NCBI GenBank assembly: GCA_001600455.1
Contig: BCKC01000006.1
Span: 3,576,114-3,640,113 of the forward strand
Reading direction: 5' to 3'
DNA: 64,000 nucleotides
DNA from: Endocalyx cinctus
Lineage: Eukaryota; Ascomycota; Sordariomycetes; Amphisphaeriales; Apiosporaceae
Shown: in pieces, positions 1 through 11,590 of the stretch
Layout: every line of letters starts with the position of its first letter
Numbering within the stretch: the first letter of the stretch is position 1
Translations under genes and position numbers: made by a program
Notes under the pieces: generated by a model
What the model was told of the DNA's origin: nothing
Databases searched by the model: none
Seen by the model: only the letters and a program-made list of their open reading frames with translations

Positions 1-842
1 AGGCCTAGCGACGACTCCCCCTTGTAAGTAGTAGTAGACCTTGCATCACCCTTGCACTCGAGCCATGGCGCGCAAACAACCAGGACAGCATGGGTCTAAT
101 AATATCCGCAGTATTAACTCCATATTTAACCCCGAATACGTCGATTCTGTCTTCGCAAAGACCAAAGAATCCAGACGAGCTTTCATGGCGGACGCCAAGA
201 GTACGAATTACACCGTCGTCCGCCTCGAACTAATTGAACAGTTGTACGAGAGAATGTATGATCAGAGACGAGAACTCGGGCCGGACGAGAAGAAGTGGCC
301 CCACCGCATCTTAGGGAACACCGAAGTCATGGGCATTGACACGGACTCGGAAAAGCTCCGCCTGATTGTTCGCACTCGCGAATCGACGGGGCATTACGGT
401 GGATTGCGTCAAGCTAACGGCGACGACGAGTTTCTCGACGTCGACCTCATCATTGCCGCAACCGGCTACCAGAGACAGGCTCACCTACACATAATGGAAG
501 ATGTCGCTCACTTATTACCAGACGCCGCCGAGAAAACCGGGAATGGCGAAGTTCAAAACGGACATTCGAAGGTTATCGAAGCTCAAATTGGCGGTCGTCC
601 ACTAAACGTAGCCCGTGATTACAGCTTACAATTTGCTCCTGGAAAAGTTTCCGCCGGATCCGGCATATGGCTCCAAGGTTGCTGCGAAGGAACACACGGG
701 GTAAGTGTGCTCTGTACTATCCAACGATATGATGTTTGCCTCCTAACTTTCAATCTAGTTGAGCGATTCGCTATTATCGATTTTAGCCACGCGGTCAGGT
801 GATATAGTAAATTCAATCTTCTCGAAGAGAGGATCAAAATAA
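1..842 (+). CDS. sidA: L-ornithine N5-monooxygenase, 3' part (siderophore biosynthesis)
   Basis: FAD/NADPH enzyme that hydroxylates the side-chain amine of ornithine, the first committed step of hydroxamate siderophore synthesis. The 5' part lies outside the window. Seen exons: join(<1..23, 112..700, 759..842). The first exon fragment reads RPSDDSP and splices over an 88-nt intron into FINSIFNPEYVD, a block typical of SidA. Exon 2 carries VVRLELIEQLYERMYDQ and the ATGYQRQ motif. The 58-nt second intron (701-758) must be removed to give the conserved C-terminus GTHGLSDSLLS; without it the frame runs to a stop at 800-802. The protein ends FSKRGSK. No other siderophore gene is visible on this side. 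Family assignment is firm; the splice sites are inferred from GT/AG and frame. Confidence 0.88.
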
Positions 843-1511
843 AGAACGGTTGGCGACTCTTAGTCTCACACTCACAGCTGAAAGATAAGAGATAAAGGAG
901 GATGATTCCCCTCTCCACCCCCCTCCCCCAACCCCCATGTCATAAATGTTCCTTAGGAAGAAGCCTGACCGGAATTCTCTTGCTGCATCCTGTCTCGAGC
1001 TGAAAATATAAGTAACACGAAACATATGGCGCAAGCCCTGCTATCTGATTACGCATTTCATTTGCTCATTTTTTTTCTTCTTTTTTCTTTCCCCTTTATC
1101 TTCTTTTCTTTTTTAAATACATGAATGACGGAGCAGTGCATACTTAGATACCTAACTAGCAAATACTATCAAATCCTCTCTGAAACTCGGCGTGTCAATA
1201 ATAAACCTTGATAATCTTGACAGAGGTGCTTCTTGGCTGCCAAAACTATGTCTAGCCACCTGTTCTAATCCAAAGTCGGGGATTATATACTTTGGTTCCA
1301 AGCTACTGACTACCTAGGCAGTTACCTGATTCTTCACGTGCTTAATATCCATGCATTCATGGATCTCCCTCAAATTTTGGCAAAGCAATTCCTTTTCTTC
1401 TCACCTACTCCTCTTTTTCTAAGCCGTTAACTTGAGCAATACTCGTTGAACATCACCGTTTTATTATTGATTACTTGAAATCGACGCCATAATTGAAAAG
1501 AATAAGACAAT
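843..1511. other. Intergenic: sidA 3' region and F-box gene promoter
   Basis: 669 bases without a gene. It holds a C-rich stretch near 913-935, a T/C-rich tract at about 1065-1115, and AT-rich sequence before the next start codon. No RNA gene or mobile element recognised. Confidence 0.6.
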
Positions 1512-3452
1512 ATGTCGAAATCACAATTGGATTGCCTCCCCGTAGAGATTCTAGAGAAAATACCAGAAGTATTCTATCACGAACATTTCCCTAGCCTCTT
1601 GTCTTTTGCTCAACTCAATAAAAATTGTTATAGAGCAGCTTCGAGATTTATCTTTCGCAATCTTCATTTCATATTTCAAGATGCGCAGAAATTGAAGCAA
1701 GACGTGGAGAGGTATTACGATGACTGCAATACGTTGAAGGAGAGTATCAAGAAACATGCTAGGCTCATCAAAATTTCCGGACCCATATCCGGGACGCAGA
1801 ACAGCCAGGAAGGTAACCTGCACGGGTATGAAGAATTGTTCGGCAAGGGCAAAGTTGATACACTGCATACGATCCGCTTCTCAAGAGCGCCCTTATATGA
1901 CGTTTCCTCGATTGGCAGTTCGAATATTTGGGACCCCCTTATTAAACTTTTGAGTGCCTTGAGCGGAGTTACCGACATAGTATATGAATGTCCAAACCAA
2001 CATCTTCCGGATCTCCTCAACTCTATATGTAGTTTGGGTCATCGTTCCCTTAAATTCCATATTGTACAGGAAGCTACAACGTATCAGTTGAAACTGGGCA
2101 TTTCGACATCTCTATATTTCCACAGCCTCGAGGTTCGCTACTGCGAGGATCACTCTAATGAATCCATCAATTACAACAGAGAGGCGGCGCTGCAACAAGC
2201 GGCAGAGTTGGCTCCTAACCTGAAAAACTTACGCCTCTTGAAATGTCGCTCTGCCGAGTCTCCGTCTTCATATAATAACCGAAGATCGTATAATGAAAGT
2301 GAAGAATGGAGACTTGGGAAATCTGTACTATGGCGAAAAAATCCTGGTATCTCTACCGAAGCCGTGCGCGGAAATCTAGAGTCTCTGTCGATTGGGGAAA
2401 CCTCTATGTATGAGCCGTGTGAAGACCCGGCTATAATAACGCAGCAATTCCTCGAGGATTTGAAAATAGGTATAGATATGACTGCACTTCAACATTTAAA
2501 CCTTTCTGGAGGGGTCACGGGAGACTCTATGAGGTGGATGTCGGCGAACTGCAGTTTTCCACAACTGAAGCGTCTCACCATCCGACTTGATCGTGACGAC
2601 ACCAAGCAACTATCTCCGGAATTCACGAACCACGCCGTAGCATTCTTTAGAAGTCTGCCTCCGCTGGACGAGTTGCATCTCTTCGGCGCTTTGGATAAGG
2701 AAATCGTCGAACGCGCCTTGGATCGAGGAGAAAATCTACGTCGCATATCAATTAGGCCGGGGGAATCAGCCAGGTCAAGTACGAGAAGATTTCAGCCCAT
2801 GTTTGTTGATATCGGACTGGTGCATCTAATTCAGGTCCGCTGTCCGTACGTGGAGTACTTGGCTATTCCGGTTCGACGAACCTTTTCTCGAGGCAACGAA
2901 GTCGAGATGTATAGAGCTCTCGGTCGCTTCAGACGGCTTCAAAATCTTTTTCTAATACTACGATGTGATAATCCATCGGTCTTACTAGAAGGCAGCCAGA
3001 CTCCGAGCGATCCATCCTTCGAAGGGGCTGACCGGCAGTTCTTTGGCGAAGGCGCGAGCCGAAGACCAAGAAACGGGCATATCAAACAGGCCCTGCTGAA
3101 CTCTGCGGTGGACGAGCAGTTGGCCAATTCTATCTGGGACACGATTGACAATTCTGGGCCAGGCCACTCTCTCCAATCGCTGAAGTTGATAACAACCGGG
3201 GGTGCGAATTTCGGAATGGGCGACCAGGACCCCAATCTCAGGTGCGTGATTGAACGACTAGGTCTTTCGTTTATATTGGAGAAAAACCCTCGCGATGACC
3301 AGAGAAGACCGAAGATCCACGAACTCGGAAAAGGAGCCCAGGATCCATCTCTTGTTAAAGGACCTGTTTTGAACTTGTTTCGCGATATTTGGCCACCCCC
3401 AAACGGAAGCCGAGGCTGGTGGGATGATTGGAAAAGTTTACCATTGCCCTGA
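1512..3452 (+). CDS. F-box-like protein, 646 aa, no introns
   Basis: Single uninterrupted frame of 646 codons. Residues about 8-55 look like an F-box: LPVEILEKIPEVF, then SFAQLNKNCYRAASRFIFRNL, the usual fungal pattern of a helix with LPxEIL followed by a cluster of conserved aromatic residues. F-box proteins bind Skp1 and recruit substrates to SCF ubiquitin ligases. The rest is rich in leucine with irregular leucine-rich segments (for example LKRLTIRLD, LDELHLFGAL, LQNLFLILRC), as in many fungal F-box proteins with divergent LRRs, but no regular repeat can be defined by eye. It is convergent with the calmodulin-like gene. Substrate and function are unknown; the F-box call is good, the LRR reading is tentative. 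Confidence 0.75.
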   Translation: MSKSQLDCLPVEILEKIPEVFYHEHFPSLLSFAQLNKNCYRAASRFIFRNLHFIFQDAQKLKQDVERYYDDCNTLKESIKKHARLIKISGPISGTQNSQEGNLHGYEELFGKGKVDTLHTIRFSRAPLYDVSSIGSSNIWDPLIKLLSALSGVTDIVYECPNQHLPDLLNSICSLGHRSLKFHIVQEATTYQLKLGISTSLYFHSLEVRYCEDHSNESINYNREAALQQAAELAPNLKNLRLLKCRSAESPSSYNNRRSYNESEEWRLGKSVLWRKNPGISTEAVRGNLESLSIGETSMYEPCEDPAIITQQFLEDLKIGIDMTALQHLNLSGGVTGDSMRWMSANCSFPQLKRLTIRLDRDDTKQLSPEFTNHAVAFFRSLPPLDELHLFGALDKEIVERALDRGENLRRISIRPGESARSSTRRFQPMFVDIGLVHLIQVRCPYVEYLAIPVRRTFSRGNEVEMYRALGRFRRLQNLFLILRCDNPSVLLEGSQTPSDPSFEGADRQFFGEGASRRPRNGHIKQALLNSAVDEQLANSIWDTIDNSGPGHSLQSLKLITTGGANFGMGDQDPNLRCVIERLGLSFILEKNPRDDQRRPKIHELGKGAQDPSLVKGPVLNLFRDIWPPPNGSRGWWDDWKSLPLP

Positions 3453-3964
3453 AAAGTAGATCTTGCGGGTAAAATGGCACGGTGAGTAACGACGATGCAT
3501 ATATCATCCACCGCGTTAAGCTCGATTGAACATATCGAGAAGCAATTCTTCGTGTTCACTAGAAGCTAACGAAACGAATAGATACATGAGTTTGGAGTAA
3601 GCAGCGCAGGGTCGGAACCCGAGTGTTGCTCGATCAAAATAGTTCTTAAGATTACGATGAATGATTTTGGTACTTTGATGATTGCCGTGGAGGACCAGAC
3701 TTTTCAATATTCGATCTTTAGGTTAATTGGAGGAGTGTGTTTTGTAACGTAGGCTGCCAAGGTTACTTGATGCATAACTTGGTGTGCAGTCGGGATTGTT
3801 ATTAACTATTACTATCTGCAAATTGACAGTGCGCTGACATCGCGAATGAATGATGAGCCAAATAATTGTTCGTTGTTCGTTGGATACAAACAAGGACCCG
3901 ACCCCATTGGTATCTATATCTTTTTACACGTCTCGTAATAGATCTATACACGTGGCACGGTGTT
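3453..3964. other. Intergenic spacer between convergent genes
   Basis: 512 bases between the 3' ends of the F-box gene and the calmodulin-like gene. AT-rich with only short frames; nothing recognised. Confidence 0.6.
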
Positions 3965-4697
3965 CTAATACTCATTCAGAATATCATTTTCGGCGTTTCT
4001 ATTCTTCACAAATTGCAAGAATTCCCGATCTTTTCGGCGTATTAGCTCCGTATTAATACGGTAATAAGATAGGGTTGACTTACAACTAAGCTTTCCTTCT
4101 CCGTCTACGTTATTGAGTAGCAGCTCGACCTCGGTATCATTCACCGGTTCTCCGAGGGAGGCCATCAATTGGCGAAACTGACTGGCTGTAATTGAACCTT
4201 TACAGGATGGCTCAAACTCCTTCCAAGCGGTTTCGTACTGCTCATTCTCGTCCTTCGGGGGGTATGGTTGACCGGTCATCATGGTGATAAACTCTACGAG
4301 GTGTCAGCAGGGAAATCCTAGTTGGCCGTGTCACGATCCATTATGACCGGGAAAAGCTCTAACCGTTGAAATTGATGGTTCCGTCGCCGTCAAGGTCAAC
4401 TTCCTTGATGATTTGTTGAACTTCCTCCTCAGACGGTGGCTTACCAGGCGTCTGCGACATCACCTTCGCAAACTCCTCCACCGAGATGTTGCCTCCCTTG
4501 TCCGCATCCTACGATAGAAAAATGGTCACTGCTGGAACCATGTTTAAGAATTCCGTATTGTCACTTACGTATGAATCAAAGAGATCCTTGAAGACCTGGA
4601 TTTCCTCTGGCGACAGGGCTCTAGCCTACTTGGTCATTATCGTTTAGCGAAGAGGTATTCATATCGAAATTAGTATGTGAGGGGCTATACGGACCAT
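3965..4697 (-). CDS. Calmodulin-like EF-hand protein (159 aa, five exons)
   Basis: Exons complement(join(3965..4029, 4084..4293, 4364..4508, 4569..4625, 4695..4697)), 159 codons plus stop, close to calmodulin length with a short extra tail. The first exon is only the ATG codon, an arrangement known for fungal calmodulin genes. The start reads MARALSPEEIQVFKDLFDSY. EF-hand 1 (DADKGGNISVEE) and 2 (DLDGDGTINFNE) keep Ca2+ ligands at the usual loop positions. EF-hand 3 (EPSCKGSITASQ) has lost the key acidic residues, and EF-hand 4 (DGEGKLSYRE) is shortened or degenerate. The splice into SYREFLQFV restores the calmodulin-like end. It is probably a Ca2+ sensor, but a divergent paralogue and not the essential calmodulin. 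Troponin-C or myosin-light-chain-like naming would be equally possible. Confidence 0.8.
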
Positions 4698-5279
4698 TTT
4701 GCAGTCAAATGAATGGTGCAAGTTTAAATAAATTCGCGCGAGACGTGCGTACGCCTTTTTCTTTTTCTTTTCTTTTGGGAGTTATTATAGCTCTGGATTT
4801 GAGAGTGGTTTTTAATTATGTCTTAAGTAGTTGACAGCTCAAGAAGAAGAAGAAGAAGAAAAAGAAGAAAAGAAGGAAAACATCCCAACTCTGAAACAGG
4901 CCCCGCAGTGTAATAGAAACAAACCCCTGGAATTCCCTATGCTTGATCAACAGCGCTAGAGAGGCCCGCAAAATGCCTTAAAGGAAGACCCGCGAGCCAG
5001 GCCCGCGCCGAAAGAAATGAGAGAAATAAAAGAATCCACGTAACTCGCCCCTCACGAGTCATGCCAAAGTTCAAGATATGAGATTTTATCACACAAAACT
5101 ATCAAGCCGTATAAAATAGATAAGGATTTTTCTTGACTCTTTTCAAGGAGAATAATGCGTGTATTTATTTACCTTTTCTCCCCCCTCCGTAAGAGAGAAA
5201 GTAAAAGGGAGAAGTCGGGGGAGAGCGTAGAAGAAAGGGAAAGAAAGTAACGAAGCAAGTATTAATGCCTCCATCCAAT
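4698..5279. other. Intergenic: calmodulin-like promoter, purine-rich simple repeats
   Basis: 582 bases. A GAA-rich tract at about 4840-4880 and pyrimidine/purine-biased stretches at 4755-4780 and 5170-5250. These lie 5' of the minus-strand calmodulin-like gene and 3' of the SDR gene. No gene seen. Confidence 0.6.
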
Positions 5280-6428
5280 TTATTGTTCCATTTCTACTGC
5301 CTGGCTGATCAAATCAATTACGGATTGTTCAAACGTCTTGTACCGTATTCCGAGATCGTCGGTAGCCGTATTTCCGTCTAGGCCGTACGAACCGTCAATT
5401 TCCTGTGACTCGAGCATTACTTTTCCTTTGGCCCATTCGAAATGGCCGTGGATGATGGTTGCCGCCTTCCCATAAGAGAATCTCTCAGGCGATACAAGTG
5501 TGTATCGTTTACCTCCGACATTTGTTCTCGTGAGCGCTTCGACGTGGGCTTGAGCTAAGTCGCGAACGTCAACCCAGAAGGGAACGCGCGCGACCGGCAG
5601 CGGCTTTTCCCCGTTCGCGATAATCCAAAGCATCTTGTTCGATTCGTTCAGAGAGCGTACGTTATCGACAGGATGGGCCACAGGACCAAAGGTCATAGGC
5701 GGACAGAGAGTGACCAGGTCGAAACTTGGTTTTTGCTTGTCCATAAATTCCCAAGCAGCGAGCTCGGCGAACTTCTTAGACCCCCGATACGCGACAACGG
5801 CGCTGGTGGAAGGATCCACAGACTCCTCGTAGGTCAAAGGATTCCAGTCATGTGCCGTATACGTAAAGTAGCGCGAGGCCTTCCGATTGGCATCCATTAC
5901 AGCCGCGAATGACGAAGTAAGGACAATACGTTTAATTCCAGACGCGGCAGCAGCGGCGTCGAGGATCGATCGGACACCGTTGATGGCTGGAGTAATCAAC
6001 TCCTTTTCGTTGTCGACCGTGTCATAAGTGAATGGCTACGAGAAGGTGCCTCTCGTTTCAGTACTCGTCTTCACGAAATGACGTTAGATTAAGGGGGGTA
6101 AGACCGCACTTACACTCGCGATATGAATAACGGCATCGACACCTTTTACCGCATTCCTAAATACGTCGAAATTCTGGAAATCTTGGATTTGGACGAAATC
6201 CAACTTGTCGCGAAATTGTGGTCGAACGGCGATCATTGCATTTCCTTTTTCTATCGAACGTGTCGTACCGCGTACCTTTAGGCCCCGAGACAAGCACTCA
6301 TCAACGACATGTGCTCCTATGAAACCTGTCGCGCCAGTCACTAGGATATATTCACTATACAAGTAGAAGATCAACGTTTAATCTACGTGAAGGACAATAA
6401 TGCGATTCACGTACGGTTTCGTAATCAT
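5280..6428 (-). CDS. NAD(P)-dependent extended SDR (ketoreductase / dihydroflavonol-reductase-like)
   Basis: Exons complement(join(5280..6035, 6114..6354, 6415..6428)), 336 aa. A 14-nt first exon gives MITKP and splices into EYILVTGATGFIGAHVV, the N-terminal Rossmann motif TGxxGxxG. The second splice gives VIHIASPFTYD. The catalytic set is present: Ser in LTSSFAA and the YxxxK motif YRGSK. The length and these signatures match fungal Gre2/cinnamoyl-CoA-reductase/DFR-like enzymes that reduce small carbonyls with NADPH in the cytosol. The substrate cannot be inferred. It sits between a calmodulin-like gene and a HET gene, so there is no pathway context. The family is certain; the 14-nt exon is inferred from its good donor (GTACGT) and the frame. 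Confidence 0.88.
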
Positions 6429-7430
6429 TATTTCGGCATTCAAGTTCAAAGCGCGTTTCAGTAATGAAAAGTTCTAAAAATGGCCGATCGGCGATGCTTC
6501 TGAGATAGGAACCTTGAAGGTTCTTTATTCTGCCGTTTTGTTTTCTGTTTCCCACCGTCAGTCTATCCGCCGCGCTGCTTTAGTCACGCAAGGTAAAGTC
6601 CCGGTAAATAGTAGGAAGTCGTGATGATAGCTTAGAATACCTCATTCGTTTAGATAACTTCTTGGACCTCATGTCATCTATCTATCTGGCCAGATATTTT
6701 CAATAAAGTAGTCTATGATGGGATTAAATATATATATATATACTATCAACTCTACTTGGTACTATCTATTGATAATATCTAGTTATCCAGTTAAATTTAA
6801 TTACCGGAAATTAATATCGAGCGTCTTCATCATAAGTTTACCGGTACTACGACTTGGCTGGTAGTAATAAGGGAGGAATCAGCCTGCCAGAGTCCGTAGT
6901 CTCGTTAGAATCTTGGAAATTAAGCGGGCTGGCGGGGTAATAACTCATACCCGTTATAATATTTACTTAAGTACTTACTTAAGTACCTAAGTAGTTATAC
7001 ACTGGTTATGTTACCCCGCTGTAAAAGCCGAATTCAGGCAGCCAGCAGCCTGGGAGCTTAACCTAATAGTGGACTTATCACTGCTTCAGCGCGTCAGTAT
7101 CTTCTTCACTTACTTTAATTAATATTGCCATGCTATCTCCATGTCTGAGGTCGCTTCTGGAACGTCCTTAATTAAGGAGTCGAATACAAGCATCTTCGTG
7201 TTATGAATCCCGTAGTAAAGTCTGCTCATACTGGCCACATACGATAATCTGGGGTAAGTAAACGTAATAGTAGCTCGAGTTCAAAGCTTACGGCTTAGAA
7301 AATGCTTTACGTGTGCCTATAATGAAGCGAAATAATATTTCCTCCCGATTTACCTCGTACAGGTCTTTAAATATCATTAATCGTTAAATGTCAGGTGCTT
7401 ATGCCGGTGAAGACCTATGATAGAAGATAC
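6429..7430. other. Intergenic with AT microsatellite and CTTAAGTA-type palindromes
   Basis: About 1.0 kb. A TA microsatellite lies at 6728-6742 and a cluster of short palindromic words (ACTTAAGTACTTACTTAAGT, ACCTAAGTAG) at about 6963-6995, the same word family that recurs near 12.8 kb and 24.3 kb. No coding potential recognised. Confidence 0.55.
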
Positions 7431-9675
7431 TCAGATCAATCTTATCGCTTGGAGATTCTTTTCATCCTCTCTCATCCTCCTTGCTTCATCAGAAGGTAGA
7501 TGCATCCATCCAACTCGCTTCATTTCCATAAGATCACCTTCATTCTTCATATTCGTTAACACTAACCCAAAGTAGGTGCCATTCGGATATTCGTCTTCAT
7601 CCCCGCTGCTATTCTTCATCGTCGCGTCTTGCTTCTTGCTATCAATCTTCGTGGGGGGATGCCCGCCAATCACCAGCACGTATAGATCGGGGAGCGTCCA
7701 CTTTTCATCCGAGTTATTCCCGTGACGATCTCGATAATCAAACGAAACTCTGTTTCCCACCTCGTCGTCGGTATATTGCGTTTTAAACCGTGGTAACGGA
7801 GTTATCCCTGCTCGCTTGAGCCGTACATCGTGGTCTATAACCTCCTTCTCGGCCCTACGCAGAGGGGCGAGCGGACCATAAATACGTAACCAAGCGTTTA
7901 GAACTTCGCCGTATGGATTTGACGTCTTCAAGTCGACGTGCCATTCCAAAACTTCTGATGTACTCTTCCAGCCGGTCCGAAGCCCGGTGGCGGCTATGCC
8001 GGCGTAGCTAGCCCAGCTCCAGCTCGGGCCTATGTATTCGTCTTCGGATCTTGCCTGAGGACCTCTCTCCCCAAGACCTTGCCACGATATGCCCTCGATC
8101 AAGTTATCGCTCCAAAGTCCGGCAACGTACTTTGCTCCGAACCTCAGCTCAAATAATCTGGCTAGGCCGCTCAGTGCCGGCATCTTATCCGAAGACCTCG
8201 TCACTTTTCTCCGGCCGTACACTCGTAGCACCTGATCCCAGAGCTGACGGTCCAAGCTAGGGTTAGATTCGCGAGCCTTTGCTCCTTTAAGACTCTGCCT
8301 CGCACCCTGTAGAGCCCCGTTTAAGCCGCAGAATCGATCATCCATAAAACAACCATCTTCACCGATAACGCCGGCGTCGCACTCAAAGTACATCTGACGG
8401 GTATTATAGTGCAGTACGCGCCGGGAAAGAATACGCTCCTGCAATGCCCACCCGCGCTTAGAGAGTGGCTCCGACCTGAACCCCCTGTAATCCCAATCCG
8501 CCTCATCTACGGGAAATATCTGCTGGACGTGTACTTGATTTGCGTAACCCGGGAAATCAGTTATGCTACAAGATCGGCGCTCGCGGGTATGGAAGCAGCC
8601 GCGGGTGGCATTATCTGCGCGATTTACGGCAATGACCACGTCTGCATCGGAGTAGATGTGAATCATCTCGGCTGATTCTCTTGCCCAATCCTCGGGGCTA
8701 TCTTGACAGATGCAGAGAGCGTCGATCCAGAGAAAATGAATATCGAGAGACCTGCAGATGTTGATTACATCGCGGAATGTCTTGGGAAGGTCTAAAATCT
8801 TTATACCAGACTTTCTCGATGCGAGAGAATCTCGAGTGGTTATGAAATGCGACCCATCCCCCCACTACGAAGCACGTTAGCGTAAGCATTCCAGTGTGCG
8901 AGTGCTCTACTACTCGCAGGTAGGTCACACGTACGCAGTACGACAAAGCCGCATATCTACCGGTTTGGCCACGAGTGTCTACTAGCTTTACTACCTCACC
9001 GACGGGCCCGACATGAAGCAATCGAGACGGGAATGCGCGGCCTCCCTGAAGACAGCTCTTGTGATTATTGCGACATTCGTTTACCCAAGAAGCTGCAATA
9101 TCTAAACAACGGGCTGATCCAGAATAAAGATCAGAGGGTCGAAGCTGAATAAGACTCGCCGATGCATTGTCTATAAACAATTAGTAACATGGCACACTGG
9201 ATTTTTGATTTGTCGATTACTAACCTGCTTCAACACTGAAAGAAACACCTCCGAGTAGATAGATAACGTTGGGTTCCAATTTGGGATTCCTGGCGAATAC
9301 GAGGAAACCTGAAGCTGAGCCGAAGCGCTTCGTCAGCCATAGCCTTTGCTTGGCTGGCACGCCATCGTGCTCTTGATAAAATTCTATGAAATGCGCGCTT
9401 TTTTGGAATTCTTCAAATTGAGCAACCCATGCTTGAACGCAGTCTTGAACGACGGCGCAAATAGGGCAGTTCTCGGCGGCAGCGGCGGCTAATGAGTCGA
9501 GGTTTGGATGCCACGGAGTTCCTAAGGGGTCTTGGGGGATACCCCGACCGTAAGTACCATTGAAATGAAACGCTGGCATATCCATATTGCCATTAATTAG
9601 AGAAAATGCGTCTCGTAGTGGTGGGCTCGGAAGCTCATGAAAAGGAACAGCTTCACATAATGTGCATAAAGACAT
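7431..9675 (-). CDS. HET-domain (heterokaryon incompatibility) protein
   Basis: Exons complement(join(7431..8864, 8935..9170, 9225..9675)), 706 aa. The raw frames look broken, but two introns restore an intact protein. The first splice gives SVEADNASASL. The second turns YAALSYC into YAALSYCWGDGSHF, the hallmark start of the HET domain (about residue 222). It continues with LWIDALCICQD (about residue 275), then DADVVIAVNRA and GWALQERILSRR, the remaining HET blocks in order. HET proteins trigger cell death when incompatible hyphae fuse and may act in innate-type recognition. The N-terminus has paired Cys residues (CTLCE; CPICAVV) seen in many HET proteins of this layout. No NACHT or NLR domain follows. 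Partner and allele specificity are unknown. Confidence 0.9.
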
Positions 9676-10435
9676 GATGACGTGATGGCTCGTACTCGTC
9701 TTCTTCTTCTGGATAATGATATAGATAATACAAGTGAGGGTTTATGATGAAAAAATGGTAAGCGTGGCTTATATCACTATTAGTTGAATGAATCAAAGAT
9801 TTATAAACACTGCCTCAGCTCGTGGTTAACACTAACCTACTATCGACTGTTCACGGAAAGGTTACAGCGACGTAAGTATATGCCCCGAAGCAGGCCAATA
9901 GGCGACAACATGGCAACTAGGGGGAAGGAGGCTCCTATCCCTTCGAAGTCGAATGCTACAGTGGAGCTGTGACAGGGGCTTTTGAAGCATTTCATTTGCC
10001 GTGCTGCTGTGTTCAGCTGAACAAAGACCTGAGAGGCCAAATTATACCGTAAGAAAATGAATTGTGTTGTAGGTTGTAAATCTATTATGGGAGAGCAAAA
10101 AAAAAAAAAACTCTGAAAGTTGATTACTGCCTACTTAAAAGAATTTATAGGCCACAGCTGCAAAGGGAGAAGGATCTGGAACATTTAAACATAAATTTTA
10201 TAGGTCACCCTGAGATCTATTGCATATATCTAACCCACAAAAAAGGAAATGGGGGAAGACATAAAATAATAAAAAACAGAGAAAACAAATCTTATATACA
10301 AGAGAAAAACTAAATGCGTCAATGTCGAATGATTACCAACCCCGTAACAGCTAACACCTTTTATAACCAATGCCCAGCTCGCTCTCTCTGCCTAATGCGC
10401 CTAATAAGTCTAATCCGAGTCGAATAGTTATGTGT
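9676..10435. other. Intergenic between HET and HD-domain genes
   Basis: 760 bases including the HET promoter and the 3' region of the HD-domain gene. An A14 run lies near 10,099-10,112. Short frames only; nothing recognised. Confidence 0.55.
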
Positions 10436-11365
10436 TTAGAAGTTCATGTCGAAAGTTTCGCCGTGAATTCCTCGTCGGGTAACGGTGTTGGTGCTGTTGT
10501 TCTCGATGCCGAGAGCGTACTGGATCTGGTCGAAGGTGCGGTGACCGACGGAGCTGAAGCCGGGGACGAAGGCGTCACCGAAGTCCTGGATGATGGTGTT
10601 GTAGTGCGCATCGGGCTTGGTGGCGGCGAGCCAGGTGAAAGTGTCGTTGGTGGCGTAGATGACCTTGTTGTCGGGGAACTCCTCTCGGATGGAGACCCAG
10701 GGAGCCTCCGGCACGGCGGGGTTACGACCGCCGGGGTAATCGAAGTTGATAGAGTTCAAGATGAACTGCACGTTCACGTTCTTGTAAGGACCGATACCGG
10801 GAGTTCCGTGAAGAGAGATGCCGTCGAAGACCCAGCTGAGGCGCCAGTCGTCCCACTCGTGAGCAACCGAGCTACCCTTGATGAATTTTACGGCACCCAG
10901 AGCACCGTCAACCTCGAAACGTTTGTCGCTAGATTAATCGGTTAGTATATAGTTTTCCACATAGCTACCCGAGAGAGGGAGAAAGAAAGAGAGAGAGGAA
11001 GCGGCCGGAGTTGGAATAACTTACGCGCTGACATGAGGAGAGTCGGTAGTCTGATCCCAGCCCAGGTCGTGGAGGATGGTGCCCAAAGCGTGAGCCTCGA
11101 TATCGATGCTATTCTTTAGCGTCTCGTTGGCGTTCAGAGCGGCAGCTCCGTACAACCAGGTTCGCATCGAGTGATAGTAGAGGTTAGGCTCAAAGTTCTC
11201 GATCATGGCACGAGCATCTCGCACGAGCTGGGTGTCGATGACCTCGACACCACCAACGACGGTGGTAGGGTAGTTGCTGCAGTTGGGCTTGGCGTGAGGA
11301 TGGCCGCGGGCGCAGGTGGTGGCCACGGCAGCAGTGAACAGGGAAGAAAAGGCGATGTACTTCAT
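10436..11365 (-). CDS. Secreted HD-domain protein (cyanamide hydratase-like)
   Basis: Exons complement(join(10436..10928, 11025..11365)), 277 aa. A 96-nt intron joins HVSA to DKRFEVDGALG. The first about 16 residues (MKYIAFSSLFTAAVAT) form a signal peptide, so the protein is probably exported. The HD metal-binding pattern is visible: His in YYHSMRTW, the HD pair in GTILHDLGWD and a later His in SVAHEWDDW. The motif order resembles the fungal HD/cyanamide-hydratase family, which hydrates cyanamide to urea, but cyanamide hydratases are usually not secreted, so the substrate here is open. A 191-codon open frame on the opposite strand is only a shadow caused by strong codon bias, which itself suggests good expression. 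Confidence 0.85.
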
Positions 11366-11590
11366 TTTGAATATAGGAAGAGAAAACTGCTAGGGTGAAG
11401 GAAAAATAAGACCTGAACTCCTGATAGATTAAGAAGGAAGAAAGGGAAAAAAAGAAAAAGAGAAAAACAAGGAAAAAGAAGAGAGAAGAATAGAGTATGA
11501 GGTGAGATGAGACTGGTGATGATGGTGAGTGAGAAGAAACAGATTTTTGCATGCGGAGAGATCAGATCTTTATGTCTTTTTTTTTTCATC
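11366..11590 (-). promoter_or_regulatory. CT-rich leader/promoter of the HD-domain gene
   Basis: Immediately upstream of the minus-strand start codon, the plus strand is almost purely A/G (about 11,430-11,490), that is, a long pyrimidine tract on the coding strand. Such CT tracts are common just before start codons of well expressed fungal genes. The functional reading is inference. Confidence 0.4.

Noticed and set aside
7431..9675. HET gene as a frameshifted pseudogene
   Set aside because: Two ordinary introns restore the frame and give the conserved YAALSYCWG and WIDALCICQ motifs, so the gene is intact.
10370..10945. 191-codon open frame on the plus strand
   Set aside because: Exactly antisense to the HD-domain gene, whose motifs and splice site are convincing; Gly/Val/Asp-rich composition is the shadow of biased codons.
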